Shown: positions 36,524 through 44,201 of the stretch, one piece after another
Layout: each line of letters starts with the position of its first letter
How positions within the stretch are numbered: the first letter of the stretch is position 1
Assembly (NCBI GenBank): GCA_027485165.1
Contig: JAIXRN010000015.1
Location: 1 to 64,000, forward strand
Source of the DNA: Rubrivivax sp.
GTDB lineage: Bacteria > Pseudomonadota > Gammaproteobacteria > Burkholderiales > Burkholderiaceae_C
DNA: 64,000 bases
Reading direction: 5' to 3'
The notes under the pieces: generated by a model
What the model saw: only the letters and a program-made list of their open reading frames with translations
The model's database searches: none
Told to the model about the DNA's origin: nothing
Translations under genes and position numbers: made by a program

Positions 36524-37633
36524 ATGAAGCTGCACGCCTTCCGTACCGTTCTTGCTGCCGCCCTGCTGGCGGCCGGCGCCACCGCCTTCGCCCAGGGCGA
36601 AAGCAAGGTGCTGAACATCTACAACTGGTCGGACTACATCGCCGAAGACACGATCAAGAACTTCGAAAAAGAGACCGGCATCAAGGTCCGCTACGACAAC
36701 TACGACAGCAACGAGATCCTGCAGGCCAAGCTGGTGGCCGGCCGCAGCGGCTACGACATCGTCGTGCCCAGCGCGCATTTCGCCAAGACGCAGATCACCA
36801 GCGGCCTGTACCAGAAGCTGGACCGCAGCAAGCTCACCAACTGGGGCAATCTGGACACCGCCCTGCTGGGCAAGCTGGCCCAGGTGGACCCGGGCAACGA
36901 ACACCTGGTGACCTGGATGTGGGGCTACGTGACGGTGGGCATCAACACCGGCAAGGTGAAGGCCGCGCTGGGCAGCATGCCCATGCCCGCCAACCCCTGG
37001 GATCTCTTGTTCAAGCCAGAGTACGCCAGCAAGCTGAAGGGCTGCGGCGTGAACGTGCTGGATTCGGCCAGTGAAGTGCTGCCCGTGGCGATGATCTACG
37101 CCGGCAAGGAACCGTACAGCAAGACTGCCAAGGACTACGAAGCCGCCGCCGCGGTGCTGAAGGCCGCGCGCCCCAGCGTCACGCGCTTTTCGTCTTCGGG
37201 CTACATCAACGACCTGGCCGGCGGCCAGCTGTGCGTGGTGATGGGCTATTCGGGCGACATCAACATCGCCCGCCAGCGTGCCATCGACAACAAGACCGGG
37301 CAGGACATCCAGGCCCTGATCCCCGCCACTGGCGCCACGCTGTTCTTCGACACGATGGCCATCCCGAAGGACGCGAAGAACGTGGCCAATGCCCACGCCT
37401 TCATCAACTACATCCTGCGCCCCGAGGTGCATGCCTCGCTGACGAACACCGTCTTCTACGCCAACCCGAATGCGGCGTCGAAGAAGTTCGTCAAGAAGAC
37501 CGTGGCCGACAACCCCACCGTCTTCCTGGGCGCGGCCGACATCGCCAAGCTCACCGTACCTGACGCCGTGCCGCAGGACATCCGCCGCGTTCAGACGCGC
37601 GTGTTCACCAGCTTCAAGGCGAACACGAAGTAA
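36524..37633 (+). CDS. potF: Polyamine-type ABC transporter substrate-binding protein
   Basis: 369 residues with a signal peptide MKLHAFRTVLAAALLAAGAT ending AFAQ. It matches PotF/PotD across VLNIYNWSDYIAEDTIKNFE, KLVAGRSGYDIVVPSAHFAK and MWGYVTVGINTGKVKAALG, with the later YSGDINIARQRA. It would bind putrescine or another polyamine in the periplasm. No permease or ATPase gene is adjacent, so it must work with components encoded elsewhere. The start was chosen at the signal peptide Met at 36524; the 129 bases upstream show no promoter I can name. Confidence 0.92.
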   Translation: MKLHAFRTVLAAALLAAGATAFAQGESKVLNIYNWSDYIAEDTIKNFEKETGIKVRYDNYDSNEILQAKLVAGRSGYDIVVPSAHFAKTQITSGLYQKLDRSKLTNWGNLDTALLGKLAQVDPGNEHLVTWMWGYVTVGINTGKVKAALGSMPMPANPWDLLFKPEYASKLKGCGVNVLDSASEVLPVAMIYAGKEPYSKTAKDYEAAAAVLKAARPSVTRFSSSGYINDLAGGQLCVVMGYSGDINIARQRAIDNKTGQDIQALIPATGATLFFDTMAIPKDAKNVANAHAFINYILRPEVHASLTNTVFYANPNAASKKFVKKTVADNPTVFLGAADIAKLTVPDAVPQDIRRVQTRVFTSFKANTK

Positions 37634-37671
37634 GCCCCACCGCCGAGCGGGCGCCATGCCGCCCGGTGCGT

Positions 37672-37695
37672 CCCGCCTGCCCCCCTGCAGGCGGG
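37672..37695. other. Hairpin between potF-like gene and next gene
   Basis: Arms CCCGCCTGC (37672-37680) and GCAGGCGGG (37687-37695) enclose a 6-base loop; a smaller GTGCG/CGCAC hairpin follows directly. There is no U tract, so a Rho-independent terminator is not certain. Confidence 0.5.
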
Positions 37696-37732
37696 GTGCG
37701 TGCTTCGCACCTGACGCCAGAATAGATGCCCT

Positions 37733-38164
37733 ATGCGCATCTTCAAATTCCTCGTCCTGCCCCTGCTCGTGCTGGCTCTGCTGGCGGCGCTTTACTTCTG
37801 GGCCGCGCTGAGCTGGAGCTATTCCAGCGGCGAACGCGCCGGCTGGGTGCAGAAGCTGTCCAACAAGGGTTGGCTGTGCAAGACCTGGGAAGGCGAGCTG
37901 GCCCTGGTGTCCCTGCCGGGCACCACACCCGAGAAGTTCCTGTTCACGATCTGGGACGAAGCCGTCGCGCGCGACATCACGCGCGCCATGGGCAAGCGCG
38001 TGGCCCTGCACTACGAAGAAAAGGTGGGCTTGCCGGGCAGCTGCTTCGGCGACACACGCTACTTCGTCACCGGCGTGACGGTCAGCGACGAGATCCCGCT
38101 GGGCGCAGGCGTCGTGGTGCCCGTGCCCCCCGCCGCGTCAGCTGCATCCGCCGCATCACAGTAG
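37733..38164 (+). CDS. Hypothetical protein with one N-terminal membrane helix
   Basis: 143 residues. Residues about 4-27 form a single hydrophobic helix (FLVLPLLVLALLAALYFWAA), then a soluble domain with WVQKLSNKGWLCKTWEGELA, KRVALHYEEKVGLPGSCFG and DTRYFVTGVTV, and an Ala/Pro tail. Two cysteines are in the exported part. It resembles a conserved Burkholderiales hypothetical sometimes mis-named 6-phosphogluconate dehydrogenase; no enzymatic motif for that is present. It is on the same strand as the potF-like gene, 99 bases downstream. Confidence 0.8.
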   Translation: MRIFKFLVLPLLVLALLAALYFWAALSWSYSSGERAGWVQKLSNKGWLCKTWEGELALVSLPGTTPEKFLFTIWDEAVARDITRAMGKRVALHYEEKVGLPGSCFGDTRYFVTGVTVSDEIPLGAGVVVPVPPAASAASAASQ

Positions 38165-38171
38165 CCCGGAA

Positions 38172-38208
38172 AAGCCCCCAAGCCCCCAAGCCCCCAAGCC
38201 CCCAAGCC
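38172..38208. repeat. AAGCCCCC tandem repeat
   Basis: Four perfect 8-base AAGCCCCC units (38172-38203) followed by a partial unit, directly after the stop of the 143-residue protein gene. It is a simple repeat in an intergenic convergent region. Confidence 0.85.
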
Positions 38209-38240
38209 ACCCGCCGCGGAACCGGCTTTGCCGGGCCGCT

Positions 38241-38288
38241 GGCGGGGCGCCCCCTTGGGGGGCAGCGAGCGCCAGCGAGCGTGGGGGC
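38241..38288. repeat. GC-rich intergenic repeat element with hairpin
   Basis: Contains GCCCCC-loop-GGGGGC (38249-38263) followed by the directly repeated AGCGAGCG (38264 and 38274) and GTGGGGGC. Sequences of the form CCTTGGGGGGCAGCGA... recur between genes in Burkholderiales from memory, and often sit between convergent genes as here, where they may act as terminators. Confidence 0.6.
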
Positions 38289-39983
38289 CTACATTCGATA
38301 CCAGACGATCTTTTTCCGCGACCCTACCCAGCTGTCGTAGTTCTTCGCGAACAGGTCTTCGACCCGGTTGCGCTTGACCTTGAAGGTGGGTGTGATCAGG
38401 TCGTTGTCCACCGTCCAGGGCTCGGTCATCAGCACCAGGCAGTCCAGCTGTTCGTGCGGGTCCAGGGTCTCGTTGACATGGGCCAGGTGGGCCGTCAGTG
38501 AAGCCTCGATCTCGGCCTTGCCGGCGCTGTCTTGCGCCTTCTTAGCGGCGTCGGCGTTCAGCATCAGCAGGGCCAGAGGCTGGCCCAGGTTGGCGCCGGT
38601 GACGCAGCAGGCTTCCACGGCCGCATTCATCACCAGCTTGTCTTCGATCGGCGCCGGGGCCACGTACTTGCCCTTGCTGGTCTTGAACAGGTCCTTCACG
38701 CGGCCGGTGATCTTCAGCCGGCCCTGGGCGTCGACCGAGCCCTTGTCGCCGGTGTGCAGCCAGCCGTCGTCCGTCATGGCCTGGCGCGTGAGCTCGGGTT
38801 CCTTGTAGTAGCCCAGCATCGTCCACGGCGTCTTGCACTGGATCTCGCCATTGGCCGGGTCGATGCGGCACTGCACCTGTTCGTAGGGCCGGCCGACGGT
38901 GCCCGCCGCGTCCAGCCCGCCTTCGGTGATGTGCGTGGCGCCCAGGTTTTCCGTCATGCCGTAGCCCTCGGCCAGGCGCAGGCCCAGGCGTGAATACCAG
39001 CGCAGCAGTTCCAGCGGCATGGGCGCGGCCCCGCCGGCGGCAAAGATGCAGTCCTGCAGGCCCAGCGCGCCCAGCACCTTCTTCTTCACCACGCCGTTCA
39101 GGATGGGCAGCTTCAGGAACAGGTCCATCTTCTTGGGCGGCATCTTGGCCTGCACGCCCTGCTGGAACTTCACCCACAGCCGGGGCACGCTGAAGAAGAC
39201 GGTGGGCCGGGCGCGCTGCAGGTCGGCCGTGAAGGTGTCCAGGCTTTCGGCGAAGTACACATGCATGCCCGTGGCCAGCAGCCCGTGTTCGACCAGGGTG
39301 CGTTCCACCACGTGCGACAAAGGCAGGTAGCTCAGCATGCGGCCGTCCTGGCGCAAGGGCACGCGCTTCAGGCCGTCCTGCACCGCCAGGGCAAAGTTGC
39401 CGAAGGTGTGCATCACGCCCTTGGGCGCGCCGGTGGTGCCCGAGGTGTACATGATCGTGCACAGGTCGTCGGCCGCCCGCACCGGCTGCCCGGCCAGGGG
39501 CTGCGTCTTGGCGGTGATGTCTTCCCACTTCGTGTAGCTCTGCAGCGCGTCCGCCGGTGCCAGCGGCAGCACCACGCAGGGCAGCCCGGCGGGAATGCCG
39601 GGCTTCATGCCGGCCCAGCCGTCGAGCTTGCCGACGAACAGCAGCTTCGATTCGCTGTGTTCCAGGATCTGGCGGATGGTGCCCGCCGCCAGCGTTGGGT
39701 ACAGCGGCACCGAGACGTAGCCGGCCATCCAGATGGCGAAGTCGGCCATCAGCCAATGGGCGGTGTTCTTCGACAACAGGGCGATGCGCGAACCGGGCGG
39801 CAAACCCAGGCCTTGCAGGTGTGCGGCCATTCGGCGCACCTGGTTCATCAACTCGGAAAAGCTGTAGTCGACGACGGGCCCGCCGCCCTGGGGCTGGGTC
39901 AGGGCCACGCGCTCGGGCGTCGTCTTTTCCCAGTGGTACAGGCGTTGCAGGGCCAGGGATTCGGGCTTGGCAATGATGGCCAT
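38289..39983 (-). CDS. Long-chain acyl-CoA synthetase (AMP-binding)
   Basis: 564 residues from MAIIAKPESLALQRLYHWEK. The P-loop-like adenylation motif is IMYTSGTTGAPKGVMHTFGN, with later AEGYGMTENLGATH, WLHTGDKGSVDAQGRLKITG and RVKDLFKTSKGKYVAPAPIE. These define the long-chain fatty acyl-CoA ligase group (FadD15-like, without signal peptide). It activates fatty acids to acyl-CoA at the membrane. The Met at 39983 was preferred to a much longer upstream frame of low-complexity sequence, although no good ribosome-binding site is visible. It stands alone. Confidence 0.92.
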   Translation of the reverse strand: MAIIAKPESLALQRLYHWEKTTPERVALTQPQGGGPVVDYSFSELMNQVRRMAAHLQGLGLPPGSRIALLSKNTAHWLMADFAIWMAGYVSVPLYPTLAAGTIRQILEHSESKLLFVGKLDGWAGMKPGIPAGLPCVVLPLAPADALQSYTKWEDITAKTQPLAGQPVRAADDLCTIMYTSGTTGAPKGVMHTFGNFALAVQDGLKRVPLRQDGRMLSYLPLSHVVERTLVEHGLLATGMHVYFAESLDTFTADLQRARPTVFFSVPRLWVKFQQGVQAKMPPKKMDLFLKLPILNGVVKKKVLGALGLQDCIFAAGGAAPMPLELLRWYSRLGLRLAEGYGMTENLGATHITEGGLDAAGTVGRPYEQVQCRIDPANGEIQCKTPWTMLGYYKEPELTRQAMTDDGWLHTGDKGSVDAQGRLKITGRVKDLFKTSKGKYVAPAPIEDKLVMNAAVEACCVTGANLGQPLALLMLNADAAKKAQDSAGKAEIEASLTAHLAHVNETLDPHEQLDCLVLMTEPWTVDNDLITPTFKVKRNRVEDLFAKNYDSWVGSRKKIVWYRM

Positions 39984-40170
39984 GGTGTGGGTGGGCGCCT
40001 TGTGTGGCGCCAGGGCAGAGAAAGAGCGCGAGGCTACCCAAGCCGCCGGCTCTGTGACAGGCGGGCTTCCCGCAGGCACACCCTTTTGGGTGGGATGGGC
40101 TGTGGGGGGTGGGGCGATGAAGGGCGCAGGCGAGCTGGCCCGCGCGCGGCGGGCCGGTGCCGTGGCCGCT

Positions 40171-41004
40171 TCAGGCGGCAGCTGCTTCGGCTTCGGTTTC
40201 GGCCAGCCGGCCACCCGTGCGCTGCAGGGCGCGCAGCACCAGCAGCGGGTCCAGGTCGGCCTGCGGCGCCAGGGTGTTGGCCAGTTCGGTCAGTTCGGCC
40301 AGGCTGTCGGGCGCTTCCAGCCAGCGCGCCACCAGCACGCTCAGGGCGCAGATCGGCCGCCGCGCCGGCTGTTCGGGCAGGCGCAGCGTCGCCCGGGCCA
40401 AAACATGGTGACGCACGCTGGCCACGGCCGCAGCGCCCAGGCCCCAGCTTTCGCACAAGGCCGCGCCCAGTGCGTCGTGGCTGACACCGAAGCCCGCATG
40501 CTCCAGCTGCACCAGTTCGTCGTCGCGGGTGGCCGCGCGCAGCATGCTGCGGTAGTGGTCGGGCGCGTGGCGGAACAGCACCGCCTTGCCGCATTCCTCG
40601 AACAGGCCGGCCGAATGCGCAGCCCAGGCGTCCAGCGACAGCTGGCCCGCCAGGCGCCCCATCAGCAGGCCGCGGCGTGCTGCGCGGTCCCAGATCGGTT
40701 CGAGTTCGGGCGCCGGCGGGAAGGCCGCGCGCAGACCCATTTCGAATGTGATCGCCGCGACTTCGCGCATGCCCAGGTACGTGACGGCCTGCTGCACGCT
40801 CTGCACGCGGCCCTTCAGGCCGTAAAGCGACGAGTTGACGGCCTTCAGCACGGCCGCGGCCAGGGCCATGTCGGTTTCGATCAGGGCCGACGCGGCCTGC
40901 AGGTTGATGTTCTCGTCGGCCAGCAGCAGCGAGAGCTGCACCAGCGATTGCGGCTGCGCCGGGATGTCGACGTCCAGCGTGCGGAGTTCAGGGTTCACGG
41001 ACAT
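40171..41004 (-). CDS. HDOD-domain protein
   Basis: 277 residues from MSVNPELRTLDVDIPAQPQS. The HDOD core covers most of the chain: LADENINLQAASALIETDMA, AAAVLKAVNSSLYGLKGRVQ, SVQQAVTYLGMREVAAITFE and HSAGLFEECGKAVLFRHAPD. The downstream start is preferred because a terminator lies only about 75 bases further upstream; an alternative ATG at 41046 adds 14 residues. HDOD proteins are signalling adaptors related to HD hydrolases but without their catalytic residues. The 187 bases between it and the acyl-CoA synthetase hold no recognised feature. Confidence 0.85.
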   Translation of the reverse strand: MSVNPELRTLDVDIPAQPQSLVQLSLLLADENINLQAASALIETDMALAAAVLKAVNSSLYGLKGRVQSVQQAVTYLGMREVAAITFEMGLRAAFPPAPELEPIWDRAARRGLLMGRLAGQLSLDAWAAHSAGLFEECGKAVLFRHAPDHYRSMLRAATRDDELVQLEHAGFGVSHDALGAALCESWGLGAAAVASVRHHVLARATLRLPEQPARRPICALSVLVARWLEAPDSLAELTELANTLAPQADLDPLLVLRALQRTGGRLAETEAEAAAA

Positions 41005-41076
41005 GGCATCGGCACCAGGCATCGGCCAAAGCGGCTGTGGCTTCATGCTAGGGGCCGGCCTGCAGCGACGGCGCAC

Positions 41077-41104
41077 AAAAAAGCGCCGTCAGTGCGGCGC
41101 TTTT
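41077..41104 (-). terminator. Rho-independent terminator between marC and the HDOD gene
   Basis: Arms AAAAGCGCCG (41079-41088) and CGGCGCTTTT (41095-41104) with a 6-base loop. On the minus strand the stem runs into TTTTTT. It ends the minus-strand transcript coming from marC or from a non-coding RNA in the gap; the A/T flanks make it usable in both directions. Confidence 0.9.
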
Positions 41105-41350
41105 GTCCCCTTGCGGCTTGTGGCCGGGGCAGTGATGCGGGGCATCGTGGGCTGGCCGGCTGACCCCCGTGCAGGCTGCTCGGCCTTGGTGGCCGGGCGC
41201 TAGGCGCGGGGGATGCGGCTTGTGTGAGTGTCTCCTCGAACCTCCCGCAGCAGGCCGCTGGGCGACCCGCTGCACGAGTGGCGCGAATGTAGTCCTGAGC
41301 GCCGGCGCGGGCATCCGGACTAACCCGCCGGACAGGCGGCGCGCGGGCGG
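41105..41350 (-). other. Structured 246-base non-coding gap ending in a terminator
   Basis: No convincing protein-coding gene is seen here. The stretch has several pairings, for example TAGTCC (41291-41296) with GGACTA (41318-41323) and the GC-rich segment around 41262-41283, and is followed on the minus strand by a strong Rho-independent terminator. It could be a long 3' leader of marC or a small RNA; no Rfam family was recognised. Confidence 0.35.
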
Positions 41351-41992
41351 TCAGCGCGCCAGGTGGCTGCCCAGCACGGGGAACAGCTTGGTCAACCCGT
41401 CGGCCAGCAACTCGACCGCCATCGCGGCCAGGATCAGGCCCATCAGCCGCGTCATCACATTGATGCCGGTGGTGCCCAGCACCTTGGCGATGCGGCCCGA
41501 AGCCGCAAACACGAGGTAGGTGGCCACGCCGATCACCACCCCGTACAGCACCAGCACGGCCAGCTGCCACAGGAAGCGGGTCTTTTCGGCGTAGATGACC
41601 ATGGTCGAGATGGTGGCCGGCCCGGTCAGCAGCGGGATGGTCAGCGGCACCACGGCGATGCTGGCCCCGGCGTCGACCTTGTCCTGGCCTTCCTTCACGT
41701 CGTCGGGCCGCGTTTCGGCCGGCTGGGCATTCAGCATCGCCAGCGAACTGATCAGCAGCAGGCAGCCGCCCCCGACCTGGAAGGAGGCCAGGCTGATGCC
41801 GAAGAACTCGATCACCTTCAGCCCGGCCACCGCGCTGACAGCGATCACGACAAAGGCCGAGAAGGCGCTGATGCGCATCGTCCGCAGCCGCTGCTCGCGC
41901 GTGAAGTGTTGGGTGAAGTGGATGAAGAACGGCACCACCCCGATCGGGTTGACGATCGCCAGCAGGGCTATCAGCGGTTTCAGCAGGTCCAT
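41351..41992 (-). CDS. marC: MarC family integral membrane protein
   Basis: 213 residues from MDLLKPLIALLAIVNPIGVV, with six membrane helices. Family blocks are NPIGVVPFFIHFTQHFTREQ, FGISLASFQVGGGCLLLISS, PLTIPLLTGPATISTMVIYA and NVMTRLMGLILAAMAVELLA. MarC (UPF0056) proteins are inner-membrane; the original link with multiple antibiotic resistance is not upheld, and the function is unknown. The start at the ATG 41990-41992 matches the family, since the upstream frame crosses an AT-rich promoter region of the divergent RRM gene. Confidence 0.92.
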   Translation of the reverse strand: MDLLKPLIALLAIVNPIGVVPFFIHFTQHFTREQRLRTMRISAFSAFVVIAVSAVAGLKVIEFFGISLASFQVGGGCLLLISSLAMLNAQPAETRPDDVKEGQDKVDAGASIAVVPLTIPLLTGPATISTMVIYAEKTRFLWQLAVLVLYGVVIGVATYLVFAASGRIAKVLGTTGINVMTRLMGLILAAMAVELLADGLTKLFPVLGSHLAR

Positions 41993-42127
41993 GCCGGCGA
42001 TCGTAGGCGCCTGGCCTGCCGTGTGGGGCGCTGCATCAGGCGCTGTATGGCGCGCGCCCCGCGCTGGCACTTCAGGCTTCCAAGGGTTTTTTCGGGGGCG
42101 ACAAAACAACAACTGACGTGTCGGCGC

Positions 42128-42158
42128 TTTACAGGCGTGAAAAACTCAACTTCATAAT
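42128..42158 (+). promoter_or_regulatory. Candidate sigma-70 promoter of the RRM gene
   Basis: TTTACA (42128-42133) and CATAAT (42153-42158) separated by 19 bases, in an AT-richer patch (about 42093-42256). The spacing is wider than the optimum. It implies a 5' leader of about 90 bases, long enough for post-transcriptional control such as the autoregulation seen in cold-shock RRM genes. Confidence 0.4.
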
Positions 42159-42256
42159 ACGCAGACTGTGTCTGGCAGCCGCGCCTTTCGTCTGATGGGT
42201 TCACGCAGGGTTCCAAGCTCCACATGGTTACTTCGGTTTTTGATTAAGGGCTCCCC

Positions 42257-42763
42257 GTGGGAAACAAACTGTACGTCGGCAACTTGGCCTATTCGGTCCG
42301 CGATGACTCGCTGCACCAGGCATTTTCGCAATTCGGCACCGTCTCTTCGGCCAAGGTCATGATGGACCGTGACACGGGTCGCTCTAAAGGTTTCGGCTTC
42401 GTCGAAATGGGCTCTGACGCTGAAGCCCAGTCGGCCATCAACGGCATGAACGGCCAGGCCCTGGAAGGCCGCGCCATCGTGGTGAACGAAGCTCGTCCGC
42501 GCGAAGAGCGGCCGGGTGGCTTTGGCGGTGGCGGCGGCGGCGGTAGCCGTGGCGGCTACGGCGGCGGTGGCGGCACGGGCGGCGGCGGTGGTGGTTACGG
42601 CGGCGGCGGCGGTGGTGGTGGCGGTGGCCGCAGCCCCTACGGCGGCGGTGGTGGTGGCGGCGGTGGCCGCAGCCCCTACGGCAGCGGCGGTGGTGGCGGT
42701 AGCCGCGGTGGCTACGGTGGCGGCAGCGGTGGCGGCGGCAGCCGCGGCGGCTACGGCGACTGA
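42257..42763 (+). CDS. Glycine-rich RRM RNA-binding protein
   Basis: 168 residues with a GTG start preceded by AAGGG. One RNA recognition motif (about 4-82) contains RNP2 LYVGNL (5-10) and RNP1 KGFGFVEM (44-51). The C-terminal half (about 87-168) is a Gly-rich tail with Ser-Arg-Gly-Gly-Tyr and Arg-Ser-Pro-Tyr repeats. This is the architecture of bacterial glycine-rich RRM proteins related to cyanobacterial Rbp, usually cold-induced and acting as RNA chaperones. The tail is encoded by GGC/GGT runs that are prone to slippage. A strong terminator follows the gene. Confidence 0.92.
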   Translation: MGNKLYVGNLAYSVRDDSLHQAFSQFGTVSSAKVMMDRDTGRSKGFGFVEMGSDAEAQSAINGMNGQALEGRAIVVNEARPREERPGGFGGGGGGGSRGGYGGGGGTGGGGGGYGGGGGGGGGGRSPYGGGGGGGGGRSPYGSGGGGGSRGGYGGGSGGGGSRGGYGD

Positions 42764-42860
42764 TCTTGCGGCCTGGCGCAGCCTTGCTGCGCCGACTGCC
42801 GATCATCCAGCGGCAGCACTGCAGCCCGGCTGCACCAAGCCACGCACTTTTCTAGACAGC

Positions 42861-42890
42861 AGGCGCCTGCTTCCAAGGAAGCAGGCGCCT
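42861..42890. terminator. Bidirectional-type terminator after the RRM gene
   Basis: Perfect 14-base arms AGGCGCCTGCTTCC (42861-42874) and GGAAGCAGGCGCCT (42877-42890) around a 2-base AA, followed by TTGTTGCTTT on the plus strand. It lies 97 bases after the RRM stop and 30 bases from the convergent sbtB-like stop. Confidence 0.9.
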
Positions 42891-42919
42891 TGTTGCTTTG
42901 AGCCTGCGTCAGGCTGGGC

Positions 42920-43225
42920 CTAGAACCTGTCCGGCCGCAGCACGTCTACCGGCACAAAGTACATGGCCACCTGGTAGTGGGCGGCGTACTCGGCCAGCAC
43001 ATGGCCGGCAATCGCGTCCGCGACCTCGGGCTCGCACACCAGCTTGATTTCCACCGTCCGATCGGCCTCCCAGGCGCCTTCACGCTGGCCTTCGCGCCCG
43101 GCACTGCGCACCTCGCTCACGGTCCAGGCCTGGGCGCCGCGTTCGCGCGCGTCGCGCAACAGGGCTTTTTCGATCACGGCTTCGGCCGCGATCACCAGCA
43201 GGGTCTTCGGGTGTTTGGGGATCAT
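42920..43225 (-). CDS. PII-like regulatory protein (SbtB-type)
   Basis: 101 residues. The fold pattern TLLVIAAEAVIEKALLRDAR, GAQAWTVSEVRSAGREGQRE, TVEIKLVCEPEVADAIAGHV and LAEYAAHYQVAMYFVPVDVL matches small PII-like proteins; the central EGQREGAWEAD would be the T-loop. In cyanobacteria SbtB binds adenine nucleotides and regulates the bicarbonate transporter SbtA, whose gene overlaps this one as ATGA (43222-43225). The C-x5-C redox loop of some SbtB proteins is absent. The assignment rests on both fold and linkage to sbtA. Confidence 0.85.
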   Translation of the reverse strand: MIPKHPKTLLVIAAEAVIEKALLRDARERGAQAWTVSEVRSAGREGQREGAWEADRTVEIKLVCEPEVADAIAGHVLAEYAAHYQVAMYFVPVDVLRPDRF

Positions 43226-44175
43226 GTCGTCAGCGTCCGGGCCAAACCGATGTACATCGGTATGCCGACCAGGATATTGAAGGGAAAGCTGATGCCCAGC
43301 GCGATGGTGATCGACAGCGCGGCGTTCGCTTGCGGCACGGCCATGCGCATGGCCGTGGGCGCAGCGATGTAGCTGGCGCTGGCCGCCAGGGTGGCCAGCA
43401 GGGCCACGCCTCCAGTCGACAGGCCCAGCGCCAGGCCAGTGGCCGCGCCCAGCAGCGCCAGCAGGGGCGGCAGCCCCAGCCCCAGCACCAACACCACGGC
43501 GCCGAAGCGTCGCACTTCAGCCAGTCGGCCGCCGGCCACCAGACCCAGTTCCAGCAGGAACAGCGCCAGCACGCCCTTGAACGGGTCGATGAAGACGGCC
43601 TGGATCGGCTTTACGCCAGCGTCGCCCGCCACGGCGCCGATCAGGATGCCGCCCACCAGCAGCAGCACGCTCTTGCCGAACAGCACTTCATGCGCCAGCC
43701 GGCCCCAGCTGCCGGCGGCGGCGCTGGTGTCGGCACGGCGGGCCGACCAGCGCGCCAGCAGGATGCCGGCCGCCAGCCCCGGCGCTTCCATCACCGCCAC
43801 CCACAGCGCGGCGTGGCTCTCAAAGGCCAGGCCCTGGCGCTGCAAGGTGGCGGTGGCCACCGCAAAAGTGACGACGCTGACCGACCCGAAATGCGCCCCC
43901 AGCGCCGCCGCGTCTGCCGCGGCCAGCTTCAGCCAGCGCAGCAGCGGGAACAGCAAGAACGGGATCGCAAAACCCAGGCTGATGCAGGCCAGCACCTGCG
44001 GCAGCAGGGTCAGCAGCGGCTGCCGGCTCAGTTCCAGGCCGCCCTTCAGGCCGATGGCCAGCAGCAGGTAGATGGACAGGGTCTCGTACAGCGCCTCGGG
44101 CAGGCGCAGGTCGCTCTGCACCAGGCGCGCAAACACGCCCAGCAGGAAAAACAGCACGACGACATCGATGATCAT
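43222..44175 (-). CDS. sbtA: SbtA-type sodium-dependent bicarbonate transporter
   Basis: 317 residues, about ten membrane helices in two inverted halves. Features of the SbtA family are VVVLFFLLGVFARLVQSDLR, LPEALYETLSIYLLLAIGLK, GGLELSRQ, and AHFGSVSVVTFAVATATLQR with the Na+/substrate half-site GSVS. The C-terminal counterpart is SASYIAAPTAMRMAVPQANA. It would import HCO3- with Na+ across the inner membrane. It is followed, coupled, by the PII-like gene. The start at 44175 excludes a longer frame antisense in character and overlapping the SDR gene. Confidence 0.9.
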   Translation of the reverse strand: MIIDVVVLFFLLGVFARLVQSDLRLPEALYETLSIYLLLAIGLKGGLELSRQPLLTLLPQVLACISLGFAIPFLLFPLLRWLKLAAADAAALGAHFGSVSVVTFAVATATLQRQGLAFESHAALWVAVMEAPGLAAGILLARWSARRADTSAAAGSWGRLAHEVLFGKSVLLLVGGILIGAVAGDAGVKPIQAVFIDPFKGVLALFLLELGLVAGGRLAEVRRFGAVVLVLGLGLPPLLALLGAATGLALGLSTGGVALLATLAASASYIAAPTAMRMAVPQANAALSITIALGISFPFNILVGIPMYIGLARTLTT

Positions 44176-44201
44176 GGTCTGGCCGTCATCCTCGCATGGC
44201 C

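Noticed and set aside
41230..41250. T-loop-like GGTTCGA on the minus strand suggesting a tRNA
   Set aside because: The flanking bases do not pair and no acceptor or anticodon arm can be drawn.
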